DNA from: SIG565 sp045651765
GTDB taxonomy: Bacteria; Bacillota; Clostridia; Oscillospirales; Acutalibacteraceae
Assembly: GCA_045651765.1 (NCBI GenBank)
Contig: JAZRSY010000002.1
Coordinates: 75,063-139,062 of the forward strand
Reading direction: 5' to 3'
DNA: 64,000 bases
The notes under the pieces were generated by a model. That model did not search any database. It saw only the letters and a program-made list of their open reading frames with translations, and was not told the origin of the DNA. Positions within the stretch are counted from its first letter, which is position 1. Each line of letters starts with the position of its first letter. Below, piece after piece: positions 1 to 9,222 of the stretch. Made by a program: the position numbers and the translations under genes.

Positions 1-628
1 CAGCAACAAGACCTGCAATGTGGGCAATATCTACCATTAAATATGCCCCTACCTTATCGCAAATTTCACGGCAACGTTTAAAATCGATTATGCGTGAATA
101 TGCACTGGCTCCCACAACTATTAACTTTGGTTTGCAATCCAAGGCGATTTTTTCCATTTCGTCATAGTCTATGGTTTCGGTTTCTTTATTAACGCCGTAA
201 GGCACAATGTTAAAATATTTACCCGAAATATTTACAGGTGAGCCGTGCGATAAATGACCACCCTCGGATAAGTTCATACCCATAACGGTGTCGCCCGGGT
301 TTAACAAAGCAAAGAATACGGCCAAGTTGGCATTGGCGCCGCTGTGTGGCTGAACATTGGCGTGTTCTGCACCAAAAAGTTCGCAGGCGCGTTTTCTGGC
401 AATATCTTCCACAACATCTACATACTGGCAGCCGCCATAATAGCGTTTGCCCGGATAACCTTCGGCATACTTATTGGTAAGCACACCGCCGGCGGCCAAT
501 AAAACCGCCTTAGAAACAATATTTTCCGAGGCAATAAGCTCAATATTGTGTTGTTGGCGTGAAAGCTCGTCGGAACAAGCAGCATAAACTTCACTGTCGT
601 AATTTTTAAGTTCCTCAAAAAAATTCAT
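1..628 (-). CDS. glyA: Serine hydroxymethyltransferase, N-terminal half (cut by window edge)
   Basis: Cytosolic PLP enzyme that converts serine plus tetrahydrofolate to glycine plus 5,10-methylene-THF. The first 209 residues of a protein that is usually about 410 long are present. The family stretches ELIASENIVS, YAEGYPGKRYYGG, SGANAN and the HIAGLVA that precedes the PLP lysine are visible; the lysine itself lies outside the window. The start is the ATG at 628 behind an AAGGGGAAAATAA ribosome site. It is the last visible gene of the purine operon, 15 bp after purL. That position fits supply of glycine (for PurD) and one-carbon units (for PurN and AICAR transformylase). It is truncated by the window, not by mutation. 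Confidence 0.96.
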   Translation of the reverse strand, partial: MNFFEELKNYDSEVYAACSDELSRQQHNIELIASENIVSKAVLLAAGGVLTNKYAEGYPGKRYYGGCQYVDVVEDIARKRACELFGAEHANVQPHSGANANLAVFFALLNPGDTVMGMNLSEGGHLSHGSPVNISGKYFNIVPYGVNKETETIDYDEMEKIALDCKPKLIVVGASAYSRIIDFKRCREICDKVGAYLMVDIAHIAGLVA

Positions 629-643
629 TTTATTTTCCCCTTA

Positions 644-3600
644 TTATTTAAAATATTCTACTGCCGAAGCAAACATTTTAATATCGTATTCGCCCGGAAC
701 ATTTTTATAAAGGCCTGCACCAATGCGCTCAGAGTGGCCCATCTTACCGAATACGCGGCCATCGGGCGAGGTTATGCCTTCTATAGCGTGCATAGAATTA
801 TTTGGGTTAAAGTGAATATCGTTGGTGGCGTTACCCTGTAAATCTACATATTGGGTAGCAATTTGACCGTTTTCGGCCAATTTTTGAATCAAGGCTTCGT
901 CGGCTATAAAGCGGCCTTCACCGTGAGAAATCGGAACCGAATAAATATCGCCCACATTTGTGTTTTTAAGCCAAGGCGATTTATTGGAAGCGATTCGTGT
1001 TCTAACAATTCGCGACTGGTGGCGTGCTATTGTGTTAAAGGTTAAGGTTGGGCAGGTTTCGTCGGTATCTATAATTTTGCCGTAAGGCACCAAACCTAAT
1101 TTAATGAGTGCCTGGAAGCCGTTACAAATACCGCACATAAGTCCGTCGCGGTTTTCAAGCAAATCGGTAACGCCATCTTTAACGGCGGCATTACGGAAAA
1201 ATGCCGTTATAAACTTACCGCTGCCATCAGGTTCGTCGCCACCCGAGAAACCGCCCGGAATAAATACCATTTGTGCCGTTTTAAGTTTGGTTGCAAACTC
1301 TTCTACGCTGTGGCGAATGCCATCGGCATTAAGGTTTTTAATAACCAAAATTTCGGGCTCGGCGCCGGCGTCGCGCACTGCTTTGGCCGAATCATATTCA
1401 CAGTTAGTGCCCGGGAAAGCAGGAATTAACACCTTTGGTTTTGCTGTTTTAATGTTGGGCACATAAATTTTATTATTTTTATATTCGTAATTTTTAATCT
1501 CGGTTTTTTCGGATTTAATGTTACAGCTGTAAACGTTTTCTAATTTGTTTTCGTAAATATTTAAAACATTTTCTAAATTTACGCTCTCGCTACCGAAAGA
1601 AATTTGCGGATTAGCGGTTACTGTACCCACCAAGGTTGCACCCTCGACATCTTCTGTAACCTCTAAAATAAATGAGCCGTAGCTGTAACCGAAAATGCAG
1701 TTATTACACATATTTTCGCTGAACTCAAAACCAAGACCGTTACCAAAGCACATCTTCATAACGGCTTCGGCCACGCCGCCAAGGCCAATTGTGTAACAAG
1801 AAAGCACCTTGCCTTCGCGCATTAGTTTAGTAATCTTTTTAAACACACCCAAAAGCGACTGTGTATTAGGCAGTCCGTTGGCATCGTATTTGGGGGTTAA
1901 TTTTACAACCTTGCTGCCGGCCTTTTTAAACTCGGGCGAGATAACTTCACTTGTTTTGCCTGTTGTTACGGCAAAGGAAACAAGTGTTGGCGGAACATCA
2001 ATATTCTCGAACGAACCGCTCATTGAGTCTTTACCGCCGATTGAACCAATACCTAATTCTAATTGTGCTTTAAATGCACCCAAAAGGGCGGCTAACGGTT
2101 TGCCCCAACGCTTTGAATCTTTGCGGGGGCTTTCGAAATATTCTTGGAATGTTAAATAAACATCTTTAAACTCGGCACCGGTGGCAATCAACTTACAAAC
2201 CGACTCTACTACGGCTAAATAGGCGCCGTGGTAGGGCGATTTTTCGGTAATGAAGGGGTTGTAACCCCACGACATATAAGAGCAACAATCGGTGTGTTTT
2301 TGTTCTACCGATATTTTTTGCACCATGGCCTGAATTGGTGTTAACTGATTTTTACCGCCAAACGGCATTAATACAGTGCCGGCACCAATGGTGGAATCGA
2401 ACCTTTCGGAAAGGCCACGCTTAGAGCAGATGTTAAGGTCATCGGCCATATTTTTAATATTTTCGGCAAAACTGCCTTCTATCTTTTTTTCAAAGGTTTC
2501 GGGTGCGGACGGGGCAATATCAATATGCTTATCGGCACCGTTGGAATTTAAGAATTCGCGGCTGATATCTACTATTTTTTTGCCGTTCCAAATCATTACG
2601 AGCCTTGGCTCTGCCTTAACCTCGGCAACAGGGCAAGCCTGTAAATTTTCGGTTGCGGCAAGGGCTAAAAATGCGTCAACATTTTCCTTTTCCACAACAA
2701 CGGCCATTCTTTCTTGCGATTCACTAATGGCAAGTTCGGTGCCGTCAAGGCCTTCGTACTTTTTGGGAACAGCGTTCAAATTAATTTCAAGACCATCGGC
2801 CAATTCACCAATAGCAACCGAAACACCGCCTGCGCCAAAGTCGTTGCAGCGTTTTATCATTCGGGTTGCCTCTTTATTGCGGAACAAGCGTTGCAGTTTG
2901 CGTTCTTCGGGGGCGTTACCCTTTTGAACTTCGGCACCACAGGTTTCAACCGACTGTGCATTATGTGCCTTGGAAGAACCTGTTGCACCGCCAATGCCGT
3001 CGCGGCCGGTGGAGCCACCAAGAAGTATAACAATATCACCGGGTGCGGGCACCTCACGCCTTACATTTTCGGCAGGGGCTGCGGCTATAACAGCACCAAT
3101 TTCCATTCTTTTGGCGGCATAGCCCGGGTGGTAAATTTCGTCTACAATGCCGGTGGCAAGACCGATTTGGTTGCCGTAAGAGGAATAACCTGCGGCGGCT
3201 GTGGTAACAATTTTGCGTTGTGGCAACTTGCCGCTTATGGTCTCGCTCACGGGTTTTAACGGGTCGGCTGCGCCGGTAACGCGCATGGCACCGTATACAT
3301 AAGACCTGCCCGAAAGTGGGTCGCGTATGGCGCCGCCAATACAGGTGGCTGCGCCACCAAACGGCTCGATTTCGGTTGGGTGGTTGTGGGTTTCGTTTTT
3401 AAATAATAAAAGCCAAGGCTCTGTTACGCCGTCTACCTCTACATCGATTTTAACGGTGCAGGCGTTAATTTCTTCGGATTCATCTAATTTTTCGAGTTTG
3501 CCGTTGGTTTTTAAGTATTTAACAGCAACGGTTGCTAAATCCATAAGGCAGATGGGTTTTGTGCGGCCTAAACTTTTTCTAACATTTAAATAGTCATTAT

Positions 3601-4333
3601 AAGCGTTTTGTAAAAGTTCGTCTTCAAACTTAACATTATCAATAACCGTTAAGAATGTTGTATGGCGGCAGTGGTCCGACCAATATGTGTCAATCATTCT
3701 GATTTCGGTTATGGTTGGGTTGCGGTTTTCGGTTTTAAAATAGTTTTGGCAAAAAGCAATATCGTCGGCATCCATTGCAAGACCATATTTTTTCACAAAA
3801 TCTTCTAAACCTGCTCGGTCTAAATCGTTAAAACCATTTAACACTTCAACCTCGGTGGGTATTGTGTAATCGGCCTTAAGGGTTGCATATGTATCCATAG
3901 TGGCTTCACGGGCTTCTACGGGGTTAATAACATATTTTTTAATTTCGGCAATATCGTTCTCAGTTAAATCGCCATAAAGCACATAAACCTTAGCGGTTCT
4001 AATGGTGGGGCGCTCGCCCTGCGATATTATTTGAATACACTGTGCGGCAGAATCGGCACGTTGGTCGAACTGGCCCGGCAAATATTCAGTAGCAAAGCAC
4101 ACAGCACCATCAGTATCTAAGCTATCGGTTACAATATCTAACTGGGGTTCGGAAAACACTGTACCCTTGGCGTAATTAAAAAGCTCTTCGGTTATATTTT
4201 CGGCATCGTAACGGTTAATTACCCTTACGCCGGTTAAATTTTTTATTCCTAAAAGGGTTGTGGCATCGTTGAATAATGCTTTAGCCTCGTGGGAGTGCTC
4301 TTCCCTTTTTTCTACATATACTCTAAAAACCAT
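644..4333 (-). CDS. purL: Phosphoribosylformylglycinamidine synthase, single-chain form
   Basis: Converts FGAR to FGAM using ATP and glutamine, step 4 of purine synthesis. At 1229 residues it is the large fused type in which the PurL synthetase and PurQ glutaminase are one chain, unlike the PurS/PurQ/PurL complex of Bacillus. The ATP/FGAR motif NETHNHPTE is near residue 314. Two tandem AIRS-like halves follow. The C-terminal class I glutaminase starts near PGTNCEYD (about 977), with nucleophile Cys in GICNGFQ (about 1069) and catalytic His-Glu in SHGEGRF (about 1136). No separate purS or purQ is nearby, consistent with the fusion. It sits 13 bp downstream of purD. Confidence 0.97.
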   Translation of the reverse strand: MVFRVYVEKREEHSHEAKALFNDATTLLGIKNLTGVRVINRYDAENITEELFNYAKGTVFSEPQLDIVTDSLDTDGAVCFATEYLPGQFDQRADSAAQCIQIISQGERPTIRTAKVYVLYGDLTENDIAEIKKYVINPVEAREATMDTYATLKADYTIPTEVEVLNGFNDLDRAGLEDFVKKYGLAMDADDIAFCQNYFKTENRNPTITEIRMIDTYWSDHCRHTTFLTVIDNVKFEDELLQNAYNDYLNVRKSLGRTKPICLMDLATVAVKYLKTNGKLEKLDESEEINACTVKIDVEVDGVTEPWLLLFKNETHNHPTEIEPFGGAATCIGGAIRDPLSGRSYVYGAMRVTGAADPLKPVSETISGKLPQRKIVTTAAAGYSSYGNQIGLATGIVDEIYHPGYAAKRMEIGAVIAAAPAENVRREVPAPGDIVILLGGSTGRDGIGGATGSSKAHNAQSVETCGAEVQKGNAPEERKLQRLFRNKEATRMIKRCNDFGAGGVSVAIGELADGLEINLNAVPKKYEGLDGTELAISESQERMAVVVEKENVDAFLALAATENLQACPVAEVKAEPRLVMIWNGKKIVDISREFLNSNGADKHIDIAPSAPETFEKKIEGSFAENIKNMADDLNICSKRGLSERFDSTIGAGTVLMPFGGKNQLTPIQAMVQKISVEQKHTDCCSYMSWGYNPFITEKSPYHGAYLAVVESVCKLIATGAEFKDVYLTFQEYFESPRKDSKRWGKPLAALLGAFKAQLELGIGSIGGKDSMSGSFENIDVPPTLVSFAVTTGKTSEVISPEFKKAGSKVVKLTPKYDANGLPNTQSLLGVFKKITKLMREGKVLSCYTIGLGGVAEAVMKMCFGNGLGFEFSENMCNNCIFGYSYGSFILEVTEDVEGATLVGTVTANPQISFGSESVNLENVLNIYENKLENVYSCNIKSEKTEIKNYEYKNNKIYVPNIKTAKPKVLIPAFPGTNCEYDSAKAVRDAGAEPEILVIKNLNADGIRHSVEEFATKLKTAQMVFIPGGFSGGDEPDGSGKFITAFFRNAAVKDGVTDLLENRDGLMCGICNGFQALIKLGLVPYGKIIDTDETCPTLTFNTIARHQSRIVRTRIASNKSPWLKNTNVGDIYSVPISHGEGRFIADEALIQKLAENGQIATQYVDLQGNATNDIHFNPNNSMHAIEGITSPDGRVFGKMGHSERIGAGLYKNVPGEYDIKMFASAVEYFK

Positions 4334-4346
4334 TATTAAACCTCCG

Positions 4347-5618
4347 TTAAGCTTTTGTGTTGGCCTTTAGTGCCTTGGCACCAATATCGTTACGGTAATA
4401 GGCATTTTCAAAATGAACATTACCAACTATTTCGTATGCATTTTTAATTGCATCTTGCAAAGTGTCGGCCACGGCGGTGCAACCAAGCACACGACCGCCT
4501 GCGGTAACCACCTTGCCGTTATCAAGCGCTGCGCCCGCAACATAAACATTATTTTTAAAATTATTTGGTATTGTTATTTCATACCCTTTTTCGTAATGCT
4601 CGGGGTAACCTTTAGAAGCCATTATAACGCAGCAGGCATTGCTGTCGCTAAACTCTACTTTAGTATCTTTAAGTGTGCCAAAGGTTGTAGCCTGCATAAC
4701 GGTTAATAAATCGGATTTTAAAAGCGGCAAAACAACCTGGGTTTCGGGGTCGCCAAAGCGGCAGTTATATTCTATAACCTTAGGGCCTTTAGCGGTTAGC
4801 ATTAAACCAAAATAAAGGCAGCCTTTAAAGGTGCGGTTTTCGCTGTTCATGGCATTAATTGTGGGTAAGAAAATTGTTTCCATACATTCTTTGGCAACGG
4901 CATCGGTATAATAGGGGTTGGGGGCTACTGTGCCCATACCGCCTGTGTTAAGACCGGTATCGTTATCGCCTGCACGCTTATGGTCCATAGAAGATACCAT
5001 AGGCACTACCGTTTCGCCGTCGGTAAAGGCAAGAACTGATACTTCAGGGCCGGTTAAAAATTCCTCAATAACAATGCTGTCGCCGCTTGAGCCAAACTGC
5101 TTGTCTTGCATAATGGACTTAACTGCCTTTATGGCATCTTCGCGGGTTTCGGCAATTATTACACCCTTGCCAAGTGCCAAACCATCGGCCTTTATAACGG
5201 TTGGAATGGGGGCAGTTTGCAAATATTCTATGGCGCTTTCGGCGTTTGTAAACACCTCATACTCGGCGGTGGGAATGTTATACTTTTTCATAAGGTTTTT
5301 AGAAAAAACCTTGCTGCCTTCAATAATTGCAGCCGCTTTGTTTGGGCCAAAGCAAGCTATGCCCTTTTGCTCTAGGGCATCCACACAACCAAGCACCAGC
5401 GGGTCGTCGGGTGCCACAACGGCGTAATCTATGCCGTTTTGTGCTGCAAAATCGGCAATTTTTTCAATCTCTTTAGCGCCAATATTTACAAGTGTGGCAT
5501 CTTCTTGCATACCTGCATTGCCCGGTAGGGCGAAAATTTCGGTAATATTTTTATTTTCTTTTAATTTTTTTATAATAGCGTGCTCGCGGCCGCCGCTACC
5601 TACAACTAATACTTTCAT
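4347..5618 (-). CDS. purD: Phosphoribosylamine-glycine ligase (GAR synthetase)
   Basis: ATP-grasp ligase joining phosphoribosylamine and glycine, step 2 of purine synthesis. The 423-residue length is normal. It opens with MKVLVVGSGGREHAI, the hallmark N-terminus. The ATP-grasp core shows SKVFSKNLMKKYNIPTA, IKADGLALGKGVI and, near the C-terminal side, EYNCRFGDPETQ with the Mg-binding Glu and Asn. It lies between the AICAR transformylase gene and purL in the purine operon, with short gaps, so co-transcription is expected. Confidence 0.97.
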   Translation of the reverse strand: MKVLVVGSGGREHAIIKKLKENKNITEIFALPGNAGMQEDATLVNIGAKEIEKIADFAAQNGIDYAVVAPDDPLVLGCVDALEQKGIACFGPNKAAAIIEGSKVFSKNLMKKYNIPTAEYEVFTNAESAIEYLQTAPIPTVIKADGLALGKGVIIAETREDAIKAVKSIMQDKQFGSSGDSIVIEEFLTGPEVSVLAFTDGETVVPMVSSMDHKRAGDNDTGLNTGGMGTVAPNPYYTDAVAKECMETIFLPTINAMNSENRTFKGCLYFGLMLTAKGPKVIEYNCRFGDPETQVVLPLLKSDLLTVMQATTFGTLKDTKVEFSDSNACCVIMASKGYPEHYEKGYEITIPNNFKNNVYVAGAALDNGKVVTAGGRVLGCTAVADTLQDAIKNAYEIVGNVHFENAYYRNDIGAKALKANTKA

Positions 5619-5635
5619 TAATAAACCCCTTTAAA

Positions 5636-6820
5636 TTAATGGTGGAAAAGCCTCATGCCAGTGAATGATAAAGTCATATTATATTTATTGCAACAGTCTA
5701 TTACGGCATCGTCGCGTATTGAGCCGCCTGGCTCGGCAATATATTTAACGCCGCTTTTGTGGGCTCTTTCAATGTTGTCGCTAAACGGGAAGAAGGCATC
5801 GGAGCCTAGGGCTACGCCATCTATACCCTGTAAATATTCTTTAATTTCGGCCTCGGTTAATGGCTCGGGGCGGGTGGTAAAATAGTTTTGCCAAATACCC
5901 TCGGCACAAACGTCTTCTTCGTTTTTGTTAATGTAGCCGTCAATTACATTGTCGCGGTCGGGGCGACGAATGTCGGAACGGAAGGGCAAATTAAGCACCT
6001 TTGGATGTTGGCGTAAGAACCAGGTGTCTGCCTTATTTCCTGCAAGCCTTGTGCAATGTATGCGGGATTGTTGGCCTGCACCAACGCCAATGGCTTGTCC
6101 GTCAACTGCATAACAAACCGAGTTGGACTGTGTATATTTAAGAGTAATTAAAGCAATAATTAAATCCCTTACAGCCGATTCGGGTAAATCTTTGTTGTTG
6201 GTTACAATATTGCTTAACAATTCTTTGTTAATTTGGAAGTTGTTACGACCTTGCTCAAATGTTATGCCGTAAACCTGTTTTTGCTCTATAGCGGCAGGTA
6301 CATAGTCAGGGTCTATTTTAACTATGTTATAGTTGCCCTTGCGTTTGCTTTTTAAAATTTCCAAAGCCTCGGGCTCGTAACCGGGGGCAATAACACCATC
6401 GGACACTTCACGCTGAATTAATTTGGCCGTTGTAACATCGCAAACATCAGAAAGTGCCACCCAGTCGCCGAATGAGCACATACGGTCGGTGCCGCGGGCA
6501 CGGGCATATGCACAGGCCAAAGGCGAATCGTCAAGACCTTCAATATCGTCTACAAAGCAGGCTTTTTTTAATGTTTCGCTTAGTGGAATGCCAACAGCGG
6601 CCGATGTTGGACTAACGTGTTTAAAAGAGGTTACGGCCGGTAAACCTAAGGCCTCTTTAAGTTCTTTTACTAATTGCCAACTATTAAAGGCATCTAAAAA
6701 GTTGATATAACCTGGTCTGCCGCAAAGAATTTCAATGGGCAAATCACTTCCGTCGGCCATAAATATTTTTGAGGGTTTTTGGTTGGGGTTGCAACCGTAT
6801 TTTAGTTCAAACTCTTTCAT
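5636..6820 (-). CDS. purH: AICAR transformylase, stand-alone (PurH C-terminal domain only)
   Basis: Transfers the formyl group of 10-formyl-THF to AICAR (ZMP), giving FAICAR. The 394 residues cover only the AICARFT part of PurH. The catalytic Lys-His pair is in SFKHVSPTSAAVG (K67-H68), and DAFNSWQLV, GVGAGQQSR and the terminal FTGMRLFHH are typical. There is no N-terminal MGS-like cyclohydrolase domain. That missing activity is supplied by the adjacent PurO-family gene at 6834-7568. The enzyme's substrate is the ligand of the ZTP riboswitch at the head of this operon, so low formyl-folate would raise its own expression. Confidence 0.93.
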   Translation of the reverse strand: MKEFELKYGCNPNQKPSKIFMADGSDLPIEILCGRPGYINFLDAFNSWQLVKELKEALGLPAVTSFKHVSPTSAAVGIPLSETLKKACFVDDIEGLDDSPLACAYARARGTDRMCSFGDWVALSDVCDVTTAKLIQREVSDGVIAPGYEPEALEILKSKRKGNYNIVKIDPDYVPAAIEQKQVYGITFEQGRNNFQINKELLSNIVTNNKDLPESAVRDLIIALITLKYTQSNSVCYAVDGQAIGVGAGQQSRIHCTRLAGNKADTWFLRQHPKVLNLPFRSDIRRPDRDNVIDGYINKNEEDVCAEGIWQNYFTTRPEPLTEAEIKEYLQGIDGVALGSDAFFPFSDNIERAHKSGVKYIAEPGGSIRDDAVIDCCNKYNMTLSFTGMRLFHH

Positions 6821-6833
6821 ATTAACAAACCTC

Positions 6834-7568
6834 TTAATTATTTTTATTTATTATAATCTCGGTGGGTTCAGCACCATTAAGCGGAACCTCACGAACAAAA
6901 AGTGATACTTTATTTTCATTATTAAGATTTTGCCAAACAATATCGGCCAACTCTTTTGCGCTGTTTGGTAACTCGACCTCTTCGGGTTCGCCATAAAATG
7001 ACGGTATTGGGTTGCCGTCGCACTTATATGTGTGAATAAAGTGGCCTATGCCGTTTTCAGCATTAAGGTAATTATAGAAAAACCTGCGGCAACTTTCCCC
7101 TCTGCCGTTTGCCGATTTTAAAATTGACATTTTATAGGTAAAATCGTTTTGAGCAAAGTTATAGTTCAAAACGCCCGAAATACGAGGGGTAAAATTGGGG
7201 GCATCGGGCTCAAACTCGCGAATTTTACAGGCCTCTTCAAAGCCGTAATCATGCGCACATTCGTTAATTTTATCGAATATAGTGTTGGTTTGGTCGCCGT
7301 TGGTAATAATGTCTATATTACCGCCCTTGGCAGTTAAATAAGGGTTGTAGATTATTAAACTTGGGTCAGAAAGTTTGCTTTCGTCAAAAGCCTTGGTGCG
7401 CATACCGCCATCGAATCGTTCGAAAATGCGGTTGCGGCTGTTTTCACTGCGACCCATTATAAAATAGGCTATAAGCGCCTTTTGGCCATCGGCCGATTTT
7501 CCTATTACTATGCCCCTGCCCGGGTATGTATTGTTGCTTAAAAGTTCTTTTAAATCATATAAAGCCAT
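6834..7568 (-). CDS. purO: IMP cyclohydrolase, PurO family
   Basis: Predicted to close FAICAR to IMP, the last step of the pathway. The 244-residue protein resembles the archaeal-type PurO/IMP_cyclohyd family rather than the cyclohydrolase domain of PurH. Visible family-like stretches are YPGRGIVIG near the N-terminus, YFIMGRSENSRNR (about 36-48), MRTKAFDES, DPSLIIYNP, NGDQT and FTPRISG. It lies between purN and the stand-alone AICAR transformylase, exactly where a cyclohydrolase is needed. Assignment is by recalled family motifs plus context. The gene symbol follows the archaeal name; bacterial annotations often call it an IMP cyclohydrolase-like protein. Confidence 0.85.
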   Translation of the reverse strand: MALYDLKELLSNNTYPGRGIVIGKSADGQKALIAYFIMGRSENSRNRIFERFDGGMRTKAFDESKLSDPSLIIYNPYLTAKGGNIDIITNGDQTNTIFDKINECAHDYGFEEACKIREFEPDAPNFTPRISGVLNYNFAQNDFTYKMSILKSANGRGESCRRFFYNYLNAENGIGHFIHTYKCDGNPIPSFYGEPEEVELPNSAKELADIVWQNLNNENKVSLFVREVPLNGAEPTEIIINKNN

Positions 7569-7580
7569 TTTATTACCTCT

Positions 7581-8180
7581 TTATTTTAGTTCACTGCAAA
7601 CCTTTTCAAGCGCCAAAGGCAAAATAATCCATTCGGCCTGTTGCATTACACGTTTTTGTAGAGTTTCGGGGGTATCGTTTTCCAAAACCTCTACTGCTTT
7701 TTGCATTATTATCTCGCCGTCGTCGGCAATTTCGTTAACAAAATGCACCGTAGCGCCCGTTACCTTAACGCCTTTTTTGAGGGCAGCCTCATGCACCTTT
7801 AGACCATAAAAGCCCTCGCCACAAAAGGACGGTATTAACGACGGGTGAACATTTATTATTCTTTTTTCGTAAAGCTTGGTAAATTTTTCACTTAAAATTA
7901 CCATAAAGCCGGCTAAAACTATAAAATCAATGTTATTTTGGTTTAAAAGCGAAATTATTTTTTCTTCCATGGCAAGTTTGCTGCCACACTCTTCTTTGGA
8001 AACAACTGCGGTTTTAATGCCGGCGTTTTGCGCCCTTGTGAGAGCGTAAGCATCGGCCTTGTTGGAAACAACAAGTTTAATTTGCCCACTTTTTATAATT
8101 CCGTTATTTTGGGCATCAATAAGGGCCTGCAAATTAGTGCCCCCGCCCGAAACCAAAACGGCTATATTTGCCTTGCTCAT
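7581..8180 (-). CDS. purN: Phosphoribosylglycinamide formyltransferase (10-formyl-THF dependent)
   Basis: Formylates GAR to FGAR, step 3 of purine synthesis. The 199 residues match family length. Signature pieces are VLVSGGGTNLQALID at the N-terminus, the FIVLAGFM strand, catalytic Asn-His in INVHPSLIPSF, and the general acid Asp in HFVNEIADDGEII. The ATG overlaps the purM stop in an ATGA arrangement (8177-8180), so translation of the two is probably coupled. Confidence 0.97.
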   Translation of the reverse strand: MSKANIAVLVSGGGTNLQALIDAQNNGIIKSGQIKLVVSNKADAYALTRAQNAGIKTAVVSKEECGSKLAMEEKIISLLNQNNIDFIVLAGFMVILSEKFTKLYEKRIINVHPSLIPSFCGEGFYGLKVHEAALKKGVKVTGATVHFVNEIADDGEIIMQKAVEVLENDTPETLQKRVMQQAEWIILPLALEKVCSELK

Positions 8181-9217
8181 AAAATTATTTTATCCTCCGA
8201 CTCAACAATTTCGCCAATAATATAGGCGTCTTCGCCGTTCTGTTTTAAAATCTCTAATGAGCGCTCGGCATCTTTAGCGGGAACAACAATGCTCATACCA
8301 ACGCCCATATTAAAGGTGTTGTACATATCGTGCTCGCTTATATTACCGCGTTTTGCCAAAAGTTCAAAAATCGGTAAAACCTTTATGGCTGATTTATCAA
8401 TTTTAGCGCCAAGGCCGTCGGGTATGCTGCGCGGAATATTTTCGTAAAATCCGCCGCCTGTAATGTGTGAAATACCCTTAACCTTAACCTGCTCTAACAA
8501 GGCTAAGACCGATTTAACATAAAGTTTGGTTGGAGTAAGCAGAGTTTCGCCAATGCTTTTGCCGCCAAGTTCAGCCACAGGTGAAGTAATGTCGCTGTTT
8601 TCAACATCGAACACCTTGCGCACAAGTGAAAAACCATTGGAATGAACACCACTTGAAGCCAAAGCGATAACAACATCGCCTGCTTGCATGGTTTTATTGT
8701 CGATAATTTTGGATTTATCTACAATACCTGTGCAGTAGCCGGCTAAATCATAGTCATCCTCGGGCATAAGGCCTGGGTGTTCGGCGGTTTCGCCACCAAT
8801 TAAGGCACAACCCGACTGTACACAGCCTTCGGCCACGCCTGCAACTATTTCGGCAATTTTTTCGGGAATGTTTTTGCCACAGGCAATGTAATCCAAAAAG
8901 AATAACGGTTTTGCGCCGCAGCAAATAATGTCGTTAGCACACATGGCAACGCAATCTATGCCGATAGTATCGTGCTTATCAAGCAGCATTGCTAATTTAA
9001 TTTTGGTGCCAACGCCATCTGTTCCGGCAACCAAAACAGGCTCGGTTATGCCTGCAAGGTTTAAACCAAAGCAACCGCCAAAGCCACCAACATCGTCAAG
9101 GCAACCTTCATTTTTAGTGCGGTTAATGTGTTTTTTCATCAGCTCAACGGCCTTGTAGCCGGCAGTAATATCCACACCGGCGGCGGCGTATGAATCGGAT
9201 TTAGATTTTATACTCAT
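8177..9217 (-). CDS. purM: Phosphoribosylformylglycinamidine cyclo-ligase (AIR synthetase)
   Basis: Closes FGAM to AIR with ATP, step 5. The 346-residue protein starts at MSIKSKSDSYAAAGVDI. I chose the ATG at 9217 because GGAAAGG lies about 8 bases upstream; a longer frame to 9253 would overlap purF. ATP-binding motif GTDGVGTKIKLA, GGETAEHPGLMP and HITGGGFYENIPR are present. The stop codon overlaps the purN start by 4 bases. Confidence 0.97.
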   Translation of the reverse strand: MSIKSKSDSYAAAGVDITAGYKAVELMKKHINRTKNEGCLDDVGGFGGCFGLNLAGITEPVLVAGTDGVGTKIKLAMLLDKHDTIGIDCVAMCANDIICCGAKPLFFLDYIACGKNIPEKIAEIVAGVAEGCVQSGCALIGGETAEHPGLMPEDDYDLAGYCTGIVDKSKIIDNKTMQAGDVVIALASSGVHSNGFSLVRKVFDVENSDITSPVAELGGKSIGETLLTPTKLYVKSVLALLEQVKVKGISHITGGGFYENIPRSIPDGLGAKIDKSAIKVLPIFELLAKRGNISEHDMYNTFNMGVGMSIVVPAKDAERSLEILKQNGEDAYIIGEIVESEDKIIL

Positions 9218-9222
9218 TTTAA

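Noticed and set aside
2376..2927. Plus-strand open frame of 183 codons opposite purL
   Set aside because: No ribosome site or homologue-like motifs; it is an antisense shadow of a conserved PurL region.
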